From positions 186,001-250,000 of the forward strand of contig NZ_JAIVAT010000009.1 of the NCBI RefSeq assembly GCF_020172085.1: DNA of 64,000 nucleotides, written 5' to 3'. How positions within the stretch are numbered: position 1 is the stretch's first letter; each line of letters starts with the position of its first letter. Source of the stretch: Rossellomorea aquimaris. Lineage in GTDB: Bacteria > Bacillota > Bacilli > Bacillales > Bacillaceae_B. The notes beneath the pieces are model-generated. The model was not told the DNA's origin and searched no databases. It saw only the letters and a list, made by a program, of their open reading frames with translations. Shown here in pieces: positions 57,676 through 64,000 of this stretch. The position numbers and the translations under genes were made by a program.

Positions 57676-58512
57676 CTATTTGCCTTGGTTTTTCATATGT
57701 TCCAAAACATCTAAATCGATATAATTCTCTTCCTGCTCACGCATTTCAAAGTTTTCCGTATGGAGGTAGTCTTTCAGATTTTGATAGAGGGAATGGTTTT
57801 CTTTAGCATAACCGAGTCGCGTCAATTCACTTTCCACTTGGTCATGAATATCTCCCTCCAACAATACCACTCTACCGGCATCCGATTCCTTGAAATAAAG
57901 CTGGTGAAGTTGATAGATTCGCTTCAGTTCTTTAATAGGGGAGGAGTGATCGTCCACCCTTAAATCAATATATCGATCACTGAACCCACCATATCCACCG
58001 TTTTCTTTCACGACTACCAGAGCTGCAGACTGCATGCCGCGGGAATCGCCGCCTGCTTCCTGGCCGGCATCCAGTGCATGGAGCAACCTCTCAGCCAAGG
58101 ACCCAGTGGTCGCCTCAAAGGTTTCCGCCATTGCTTTCACGGTGTTCCTATCGACTAAAATGTTTCCCTGAGCTGCAAAATGCTTCCCCGTTTGTCCACC
58201 TGCCCAGTTGTAGCACCCCTCACCGGTGAACGTGGCTGCATTTCCACCCGCATCAATCAATCCCACCTGGCGTAACGGTCGCTCCGGATCGTCCTTTGTG
58301 ATGATGTCAAGAGCCTCTTCCGCCGTCTTTCCTTCCGACATCAGTTGAAGCGCGTGTGGTCCGTAAGAAGTATTCGCATAAGACTGAGTCGCGACTGCGC
58401 CGACTCCCGCTTTTGCAAAAGGCACCACCGATCCAACACCGAGGAATTTCGATTGGACCGCAATCCCCCACTCTTTCTCTTCCGGGTCATAACCTACAAT
58501 GGAATACGTCAT
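57676..58512 (-). CDS. DUF1028 family protein
   Basis: This 278-aa protein has the DUF1028 core (TYSIVGYDPEEKEWGIAVQS, then VGAVATQSYANTSYGPHAL, and GNILV), which resembles an N-terminal-nucleophile hydrolase fold. A C-terminal extension of about 60 residues is charged and helical. Function is unknown. It follows the M29 aminopeptidase gene after 14 bases, so both may act on peptides. Confidence 0.88.
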   Translation of the reverse strand: MTYSIVGYDPEEKEWGIAVQSKFLGVGSVVPFAKAGVGAVATQSYANTSYGPHALQLMSEGKTAEEALDIITKDDPERPLRQVGLIDAGGNAATFTGEGCYNWAGGQTGKHFAAQGNILVDRNTVKAMAETFEATTGSLAERLLHALDAGQEAGGDSRGMQSAALVVVKENGGYGGFSDRYIDLRVDDHSSPIKELKRIYQLHQLYFKESDAGRVVLLEGDIHDQVESELTRLGYAKENHSLYQNLKDYLHTENFEMREQEENYIDLDVLEHMKNQGK

Positions 58513-58526
58513 GATGTAGTCCTCCT

Positions 58527-59636
58527 TTAGATTAAAGCGTCTGGATTCAATCCTTTTAGCTCTTCTACTACAAATAACCCATCTTTCCGAATTAACACAT
58601 CATCGAAGTAAATTTCTCCACCGCCGTATTCGGGACGCTGGATGCAGACCATGTCCCAATGGACGCTTGAGCGGTTTCCGTTGTCGGCCTGTTCATACGC
58701 CTGTCCCGGGGTGAAATGAAAGCTTCCGTTAATTTTTTCATCAAATAAAATATCCAGCATCGGCTCATTGATCTTCGGATTCACCCCAAGGGCAAACTCA
58801 CCGATAAAACGGGCACCTTCATCGGTATCCAGAATATCGTTCAATTCTTTCGTTTTATCAGCTGTGGCTTTCACGATCTTTCCGTCTTCAAACGTCAGCG
58901 AGACATTATTAAACGTGAATCCACGATAAAGTGTCGGAGTGTTATATGTAATCGTTCCATTCACGCTGTCCTTCACGGGAGCTGTATACACTTCTCCGTC
59001 TGGAATATTCCGCTCACCAAAACACATAACAGACGGAATATCCTTGATTGAGAATGTAAGGTCCGTCCCTTCACCTGTTATACGTACCTTATCTGTGCTG
59101 TCCAATAGCTCTTTAAGCGGTTTCTGAGCTTCTTCCATCTGTTTGTAGTCGACAGTGCAGACCTCCAAAAGATAATCAAAGAACGTGTCATAGCTCATCT
59201 TTGCTTTTTGGGCAAGTGAAAAGTTTGGATAGTTTAAAAGAACCCATTTTTTGTTTTGGATAAGATAGTCGTTGGATTCTTTCATATGAGGCATAAGCTC
59301 CTGCCATTGTTCTGCAGGGACCTCACTCATCTCCGCGTCGTTCGCTTCACTGGCAATATGGATAAAGGCATCCAAATCTTCGTACTGCTGCATATTCCAT
59401 TTATTCCGAATAATCATCTGCTCAGCCTTTGCATTCGTAGCCAATATCCGGTTTAACTCAAGATCTCCCAATTCAAAATAAGGGATGACCCCCATCTTAT
59501 ATGCCTTTTTAAGAATCTCTTTAATCAGGGGTTTAGTTGAATGCTCGCCCGCAATCAACAGCTTCTCCCCTTCTTTTAGTTTTAATGAATGCGTCAGTAG
59601 TACGTCCGCTAATTTCTCTAATCGTGGATCTCTCAT
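58527..59636 (-). CDS. M29 family aminopeptidase
   Basis: This 369-aa metallopeptidase of the AmpS/PepS type removes N-terminal residues from peptides. Metal ligands are in segments such as GEFALGVNPKI, NGSFHFTPGQAYEQ and SSVHWDMVC. ATG 59636 (MRDPRLEKLADVL) follows GGGGG by 7 bases; an upstream start at 59666 is less likely. It is followed closely by the DUF1028 gene. Confidence 0.93.
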   Translation of the reverse strand: MRDPRLEKLADVLLTHSLKLKEGEKLLIAGEHSTKPLIKEILKKAYKMGVIPYFELGDLELNRILATNAKAEQMIIRNKWNMQQYEDLDAFIHIASEANDAEMSEVPAEQWQELMPHMKESNDYLIQNKKWVLLNYPNFSLAQKAKMSYDTFFDYLLEVCTVDYKQMEEAQKPLKELLDSTDKVRITGEGTDLTFSIKDIPSVMCFGERNIPDGEVYTAPVKDSVNGTITYNTPTLYRGFTFNNVSLTFEDGKIVKATADKTKELNDILDTDEGARFIGEFALGVNPKINEPMLDILFDEKINGSFHFTPGQAYEQADNGNRSSVHWDMVCIQRPEYGGGEIYFDDVLIRKDGLFVVEELKGLNPDALI

Positions 59637-59703
59637 TTCATTTCCCCCTTTTTTGTCTACCTTCAAACTTCGACAAAAAATGGTAAAATCCTCCTATCAT
59701 TAA

Positions 59704-59739
59704 AAAAATCCTGCGATCAAAGTGACCGCAGGATTTTCT
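59704..59739 (-). terminator. Terminator of hpf
   Basis: AAAATCCTGCG (59706-59716) and CGCAGGATTTT (59728-59738) form a perfect stem; on the minus strand T residues follow. Confidence 0.92.
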
Positions 59740-59749
59740 AATTATGAGT

Positions 59750-60328
59750 TTAGTTTGTTTCAATCAAACCGTATTTACCGTCACGACGCTTGTACACAAT
59801 ATTTGTTGCGTTTGTCTCAGCGTCCGTGAAGATGAAGAATGTGTGACCGAGCATGTTCATCTGCAGGATGGCTTCTTCACTATCCATCGGTTTCAGATTG
59901 AACTGTTTCGTTCTTACTACTTCCGTATCGTCTTCTTCCTCCAGCTCAATGGCAGCTGCACCATTTGGAGAAACATGATTCAGATCTTCCTGAGCGGCGA
60001 AGAACTCCTTCGGGCTGCCCTTTTCACGCATCTTGCGGTTCACTCTTGTCTTATGTTTGCGAATTTGACGCTCCAATTTATCTACTATTAGATCAATGGC
60101 CGCATACATATCTGTGTTGCGTTCCTCTGCTCGTAGCACTAAATGCGGCATTGGAATAGTCACTTCAGTTTTCGTATTTTTATCAGGATACACTTTTAAA
60201 TTAACATGTACATTTGCATCAGGAGTTTCATTAAAGTAACGATCTAACTTACCAATCTTCTTCTCCACGTGTTCGCGAATCGCTGGAGTTACCTCAATGT
60301 TCTCGCCTCGAATGTTGTAGTTCAACAT
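59750..60328 (-). CDS. hpf: Long-form ribosome hibernation promoting factor
   Basis: This 192-aa protein dimerises 70S ribosomes into 100S particles in stationary phase. The N-terminal S30AE domain (about 1-105) blocks the decoding site. The C-terminal dimerisation domain (about 130-190, [29 protein letters not shown]) marks the long form. AAGGAGGAG precedes the ATG, and a SigB promoter is upstream. Confidence 0.97.
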   Translation of the reverse strand: MLNYNIRGENIEVTPAIREHVEKKIGKLDRYFNETPDANVHVNLKVYPDKNTKTEVTIPMPHLVLRAEERNTDMYAAIDLIVDKLERQIRKHKTRVNRKMREKGSPKEFFAAQEDLNHVSPNGAAAIELEEEDDTEVVRTKQFNLKPMDSEEAILQMNMLGHTFFIFTDAETNATNIVYKRRDGKYGLIETN

Positions 60329-60374
60329 GTAAACTCCTCCTTTTAAAAATAAAGCTATGTTTATATATTCTCCA

Positions 60375-60400
60375 TTCCCTTAAATAATCCTCCTTAAACT
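60375..60400 (-). promoter_or_regulatory. SigB promoter of hpf
   Basis: On the minus strand, GTTTAA (60400-60395) and GGGAAT (60380-60375) are separated by 14 bp, the SigB pattern. B. subtilis hpf (yvyD) is also under SigB. Confidence 0.85.
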
Positions 60401-60628
60401 TTCTTAATTTTTTGTCAATTTTTCGTAAAGTTTGTAATGTAGTGTCGAAAGTGTTAGTGGATCAGGGGTTGGAGAATGATTAGAGTGAGGTGAGGGTTGC
60501 GAGTGTTTTGGGTTCACCTTGCACTCTTTATAGTATTAGTATCTCACTTTTTCGAGGGATTAGACGGTGGGGATGTGGAGGTTTTGTGGAGAGATTGGGG
60601 CGGATTTGTGAAGGTTGTGAAAATAGGT
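60401..60628. other. Gene-free region between hpf and the ABC permease
   Basis: This 230-bp stretch upstream of hpf is G-rich on the plus strand and has no supported ORF. I see no further promoter that I would defend. Confidence 0.5.
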
Positions 60629-60670
60629 TGTGTACCAGGTACAGATGGAGTGGAATGTACCTGGTACACA
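60629..60670. repeat. Paired palindromes with TGTGTACCAGGTACA arms
   Basis: TGTGTACCAGGTACA (60629-60643) and TGTACCTGGTACACA (60656-60670) are exact inverted copies around a 12-bp spacer. Each arm is itself a near-perfect palindrome. It lies 12 bp beyond the permease stop. It could be a two-site operator, a small mobile repeat or a terminator without T run. Confidence 0.85.
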
Positions 60671-60681
60671 AAATCAAGTTA

Positions 60682-61437
60682 CTAAACATCCACATCCCGC
60701 CTACCAAAACTCCACCAAGCCAATCCACCAAACCCAACCAAATACACCACAATCACCCCTACCGAAAACCAAAACGTCATCCCTTCAAACGGCGGAGTCC
60801 CGAAAAAATACTGCTGCAAATCGGTATTCGCAAACAGCAGATACCTCCCCCAATCCAGGCCACGCTCGTTCATCAAAATCAAGAACGTCCCTGTTGAAAA
60901 GGTAAGAAAGATTGTAGAACCAATCGCAAACGAACTGCTTCTCGTTACGACAGAAAAGGTAAAAGCGAAGGAACAAACTACCATCATTTCTATGAATCTC
61001 AGTACGTAAGCACCTGCCACAATAAAAAAGTTCTCGTTCAAATCAAAAAAACTATCATAAAACCACAGTGAGCCGAGTACGGCCGAAAATAAGAAATGAG
61101 AGGCTGTTAAAACAGTCACGATGACTATCACTGTTATGTATTTGGATAGCAAAATCTTCACACGGTTAATGGGTCGGATGAGCAACAGCTTGATGGTACC
61201 CGACGAGAATTCACTCGATACGATATCCCCGGCTATGATCAAACTAAAGAGTTGAATGATTATTAGTAGATTCGAGCTGATCCGCATATATTCCCAGAAT
61301 GAAAATTGGATGCCATCGAAGAGCATGTAGACAAAAATGGATGCGATGGCATCCACGAACACAATGAGTGCAAGGGAAATCCACATCCGTGAGTGAGAGG
61401 TTTGCTTTATAAGTTCATTAGTAATTAAATTCATCAT
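60682..61437 (-). CDS. ABC-2 type permease without a linked ATPase
   Basis: This 251-aa protein has six membrane helices and the ABC-2 permease pattern (SRMWISLALIVFVDAIASIF, then GDIVSSEFSSGTIKLLLIRP). Such permeases export peptides or antibiotics, or remove them from the membrane. No ATPase gene is adjacent; the upstream neighbour is an MmcQ-type protein 6 bases away. The ATPase may be elsewhere or lost. Confidence 0.85.
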   Translation of the reverse strand: MMNLITNELIKQTSHSRMWISLALIVFVDAIASIFVYMLFDGIQFSFWEYMRISSNLLIIIQLFSLIIAGDIVSSEFSSGTIKLLLIRPINRVKILLSKYITVIVIVTVLTASHFLFSAVLGSLWFYDSFFDLNENFFIVAGAYVLRFIEMMVVCSFAFTFSVVTRSSSFAIGSTIFLTFSTGTFLILMNERGLDWGRYLLFANTDLQQYFFGTPPFEGMTFWFSVGVIVVYLVGFGGLAWWSFGRRDVDV

Positions 61438-61443
61438 GTTCCA

Positions 61444-61776
61444 TTACCCTTTTTGAACAGTATTTACAAGTCTCTTCGGAGCCACAATCAAATAGCCATT
61501 GCGAATCAGCCCTTCAATGGTCCGCCAGCCTACTTCTTCTATCTCAACTAACACCCATCCATGCCTTCCGATGTATGGAGCTTTGGTATAGCCTGGCTGT
61601 TCGAGGAGGATTTCCTGAGTAGCAGGGAGCGTTTTTATCGACAGGGTCTCCCCGATGATGACAAATGGTTTGTCCTTCACGCGGAAAGAAATATGTCCGA
61701 AACCATCTACATGTTCATGGACTTCTGGATAGAGAAGGCTGAATTTTCTAATCTCATCTATTATAATATTATTCAT
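61444..61776 (-). CDS. MmcQ/YjbR family protein
   Basis: This 110-aa protein has the MmcQ/YjbR fold signatures: HVDGFGHISFRVKDKPFVI and YIGRHGWVLVEIEE, ending near GYLIVAPKRLV. The family is predicted to bind DNA, but function is unproven. ATG 61776 follows GGAGGACG by 6 bases. It directly precedes the ABC-2 permease, probably one transcript. Confidence 0.85.
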   Translation of the reverse strand: MNNIIIDEIRKFSLLYPEVHEHVDGFGHISFRVKDKPFVIIGETLSIKTLPATQEILLEQPGYTKAPYIGRHGWVLVEIEEVGWRTIEGLIRNGYLIVAPKRLVNTVQKG

Positions 61777-61829
61777 ACCGGCGTCCTCCAGCATTTTTCT
61801 ATTATTATAGCATGTGAGGATTTGGAAAA

Positions 61830-61854
61830 GAAAAAAGCCCCGAAGATTAGAGGC
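61830..61854 (-). terminator. Terminator after the flagellar cluster
   Basis: On the minus strand, AAGCC(TC) pairs with (GG)GGCTT, followed by TTTTTTC. It closes the fliDST-ORF unit. Confidence 0.7.
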
Positions 61855-61878
61855 TTAGTGTGCTAGGTATGGGTTTAG

Positions 61879-62247
61879 TTAACTCTCAATCGTAGCTTTC
61901 CATGCAGAAAACGCCGGTGACAGGTTTTCCTGAACGATACTTTGTTTGACTACATTGTTGTCTAACTGTCCGTCCAGCTTTCATGCCTGGTCCGTCACCC
62001 TATCAAACTCCGTGAAAGCTTTCTGAATTTCTTCCCGACCTTCAAACATATCTTTTAACTAGGAATTGCTTTCCGAAATCTGCTCAATAGCCATGAAGAC
62101 ATCGGAAAGGACCCGATCCCCTTCTGTTTTGCTTAAATCCGTGAAGCTTGCTTCCACATAATTCAGTGCTTCTTTGATTGTTTCGAGCATCGCGACGTAT
62201 TGGCTGACCAATTCGTACTGTATTTCGTCTAGTTTCATTGTTGACAA
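61879..62247 (-). pseudogene. Flagellar-cluster gene broken by two in-frame stops
   Basis: The frame starts near 62247 (MKLDEIQYELVSQYVAMLE) downstream of fliT and meets TAG after ISESNS (62061-62059). In the same frame it goes on as LKDMFEGREEIQKAFTEFD to a TGA, then KLDGQLDNNVVKQSI to a final TAA at 61879. All three parts are protein-like and join to about 120 codons. I infer a decayed helical protein of the flagellar operon; I do not recognise the family. Only the first 62 residues would be made. Confidence 0.7.
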
Positions 62248-62255
62248 AGAATCAC

Positions 62256-62603
62256 CTATTTCTTTTTATCGTAGAACATTCCGTCATATTGTAGTGATTC
62301 ATATGGGTTTGAATATTTTTGGACTGACGTTTTTTTCTTGGTTAAACCATTCATGTCACGTTTAATCTCCAAACGCAATTGAGCCAGCTGCCGATCGATT
62401 TGCTGATTCCAGACAATCATCTTCTTGCCAAGCTCCTGCTCATCCTGAGTATATGGAGGCTTGATAGTGCCAAGAACGCTCTGTCTTTTTTCTAAAAGAG
62501 ATTCCACTTCCTCAATGGTTAGTTCCCTGATTTCATCATTCACCTGTTCCAATGCTTCTTTCAATTGCTTCGTGATGGTATAGCACAGAAGGACCGAGCT
62601 CAT
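62256..62603 (-). CDS. fliT: Flagellar protein FliT
   Basis: This 115-aa helical protein is probably the FliT chaperone of the filament cap protein FliD. It has the pattern VNDEIRELTIEEVESLLEKR and a conserved tyrosine-rich C-terminus. ATG 62603 overlaps the fliS stop (TAATG). The longer frame lies inside fliS and is rejected. Sequence is poorly conserved in this family, so position adds much of the support. Confidence 0.8.
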   Translation of the reverse strand: MSSVLLCYTITKQLKEALEQVNDEIRELTIEEVESLLEKRQSVLGTIKPPYTQDEQELGKKMIVWNQQIDRQLAQLRLEIKRDMNGLTKKKTSVQKYSNPYESLQYDGMFYDKKK

Positions 62604-63007
62604 TACGCCTGACCACCTTGACCGGCATGCTGCTTCTGGCGGTTCAGGTGAATGACTTCTTTCCATGTATCACGGAAATCTGTGATAAGCCCCTCGACTT
62701 CTTCTAAAATCGTCATATCACTCTTGATATTAGCCTCTGTTAAGCGACGGTTGATGTAGTCGTAAAGGGATATAAGGTTCTTTGAGACTTCAAGATTTGT
62801 ATTCAATGTCACCATCAGCTCATTGATGATGGCTTGGGTCTTTTGGATATTCGTATTTTTCAGTTCAATATTTTTCTCTTCAATGGCTTTTTTTGCGATA
62901 TGAATAAATTTCAGGCTTCCGTTATAGAGCATAAGGGTGAGTTCACCTGGTGATGCGGTGTTGACCGAGTTGTTCTGGTATGCTGCATACGGGTTGTTGA
63001 TGGCCAT
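62603..63007 (-). CDS. fliS: Flagellar export chaperone FliS
   Basis: This 134-aa helical protein binds the C-terminus of flagellin and stops early assembly. The family start NNPYAAYQNNSVNTASPGEL and ELTLMLYNGSLKFI are clear. It lies 21 bases downstream of fliD. Confidence 0.96.
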   Translation of the reverse strand: MAINNPYAAYQNNSVNTASPGELTLMLYNGSLKFIHIAKKAIEEKNIELKNTNIQKTQAIINELMVTLNTNLEVSKNLISLYDYINRRLTEANIKSDMTILEEVEGLITDFRDTWKEVIHLNRQKQHAGQGGQA

Positions 63008-63028
63008 ATTAACACTCCTTTAGTTATA

Positions 63029-64000
63029 TTACATGCCTCCACCGAATTGGTTCATGAGGAACATAGATTGTTCGTTGGAACGCTGGATGGCTTTTTCCAT
63101 GGCGGTGAATTGGCGCCAGTAGCGATCCTCGACTTGCGTTAACCGGTCTTCGAAACGGTCCATTTGGCTTTCCATATTGTTTAATAAACGACCCAGGGTA
63201 AACGTGTTGTTTGTACTCGAAGCTTTACCTGCCTTTTTCTCGATACTGTCCATGGTGGTCTTTAACGTATCACGTAAACGCCGGGCGATACCCTGTTCAT
63301 TTGATGTCGCACCATCTTTGGCAAAAATTTCGTAGATTGCATTCGGATCTTTGGAAATAGCTTCTTTCAGCTTACTTTCATCAATAATCAGCTTTCCACG
63401 ATCAAGGTAGTTACTTGATGTTTTGATACCGATTTGGGCTAATTGGTCAAGACCTGATGTTCCTCCAGAGATGGGCGAGTACATGTCTGTTCTCATTTTG
63501 TTGAGACCAGATGTCAGAACGGAATCGTTTCTGAGAGTACCACTTCGTGACTTTTCTTCCCATAATTCAATTTCTTTTTCTTCCATCGACTCTTTTTGTT
63601 CAGCCGTTAAGGGCTGGAAGTCACGATATTTTTTTTCGTTTACTTCACCGTTTACTTTTTCGATGAGCTTGTTATATTCGTCGACAAATTTGACGATTTT
63701 TTCTAAGATTTTATCGGTGTCAGGTTTAGAAGCAAACGTTACATTCGTATTGGATGCATTTTTAAGGGAAATCTCAAATCCATTGATATTGAAAGTGTTT
63801 GATGAACGCTCAGTAGCCATACCGTTGTATGTAAACTTGGCATTTTCTCCTATCGAACCTCGAGCATTCGTTACAGCTGCATCATTATCTGCATCCAATT
63901 TCAAATGAGTAGTAAATAGAGCTCCCTGCAACTCAATTTCAGGACCGCTGGCATTGCTCCCCGTGTTCTTACTCATGACAGACATTTGCTTAGTTTGCTG
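63029..64000 (-). CDS. fliD: Flagellar hook-associated protein 2 (FliD), 3' part
   Basis: The last 323 codons of fliD; the frame is open to the window edge, so the N-terminus is missing. FliD caps the filament and directs flagellin assembly outside the cell. The central and C-terminal FliD_C region is seen, with VDEYNKLIEKVNGEV, LAQIGIKTSS and a coiled C-terminal end. It is followed by fliS and fliT. Confidence 0.95.
   Translation of the reverse strand, partial: QQTKQMSVMSKNTGSNASGPEIELQGALFTTHLKLDADNDAAVTNARGSIGENAKFTYNGMATERSSNTFNINGFEISLKNASNTNVTFASKPDTDKILEKIVKFVDEYNKLIEKVNGEVNEKKYRDFQPLTAEQKESMEEKEIELWEEKSRSGTLRNDSVLTSGLNKMRTDMYSPISGGTSGLDQLAQIGIKTSSNYLDRGKLIIDESKLKEAISKDPNAIYEIFAKDGATSNEQGIARRLRDTLKTTMDSIEKKAGKASSTNNTFTLGRLLNNMESQMDRFEDRLTQVEDRYWRQFTAMEKAIQRSNEQSMFLMNQFGGGM

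Overview
The window is a chromosomal segment of a Gram-positive, spore-forming Bacillaceae bacterium of moderate GC. Gene content and order follow the Bacillus subtilis block hpf-fliT-fliS-fliD / secA-prfB-yvjA-cccB-ftsEX / ctpB-minJ / uvrBA-csbA / yvlABCD / hprK-lgt-yvoD-ppaX-yvoF / hisZGDBHAFI-yvcD-trxB. The repeat families and several inserted genes suggest a relative such as Rossellomorea or a neighbouring genus rather than B. subtilis itself; that placement is an inference. Most genes lie on the minus strand and are read from high to low coordinates.

Layout: 0-1 kb, the nitrogen regulator tnrA divergent from a 50-aa FbpA-type small protein, with two TnrA-type boxes between them. 1-10.6 kb, trxB, a TPR protein and the complete histidine operon with its promoter. 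10.8-18 kb, the hprK-lgt-ppaX cluster, an alpha/beta hydrolase and the yvlABCD envelope-stress operon behind a clear SigW promoter. 18-26.5 kb, uvrBA behind a LexA box, a dense DnaA-box cluster, a large secreted amidase, csbA and an HD-domain protein. 26.9-34.1 kb, serCA, ktrAB under a c-di-AMP riboswitch, a DUF1206 stress protein and a dicarboxylate/amino-acid symporter. 34-39.4 kb, minJ, a small polyhydroxyalkanoate (PHA) cluster with a broken SDR gene, and ctpB. 39.5-46.6 kb, methionine/sulfur genes under a SAM-I riboswitch, a thiol-redox pair, a methyltransferase, and a c-di-GMP-I riboswitch in front of an unknown small protein. 46.9-56 kb, an FtsEX operon with its own M23 hydrolase, cccB, a YitT protein, prfB with its programmed frameshift, and secA. 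56-64 kb, a SEC-C/HTH protein, DUF1028, an M29 peptidase, hpf, an orphan ABC-2 permease, an MmcQ protein, a broken flagellar-cluster gene, fliT, fliS and the 3' part of fliD.

The most unusual material is intergenic. Five intergenic loci carry arrays of a 7-10 bp word repeated at a strict 20, 21 or 25 bp period, usually exactly five times. Each locus has its own word and the DNA between the words is unrelated. A 275-bp stretch between uvrB and the amidase holds seven perfect DnaA boxes and several near matches. A family of inverted repeats with GAGGGACGGACCT arms is scattered through the window, including inside the his operon. Two genes, an SDR dehydrogenase and a flagellar-cluster gene, are interrupted by in-frame stop codons.
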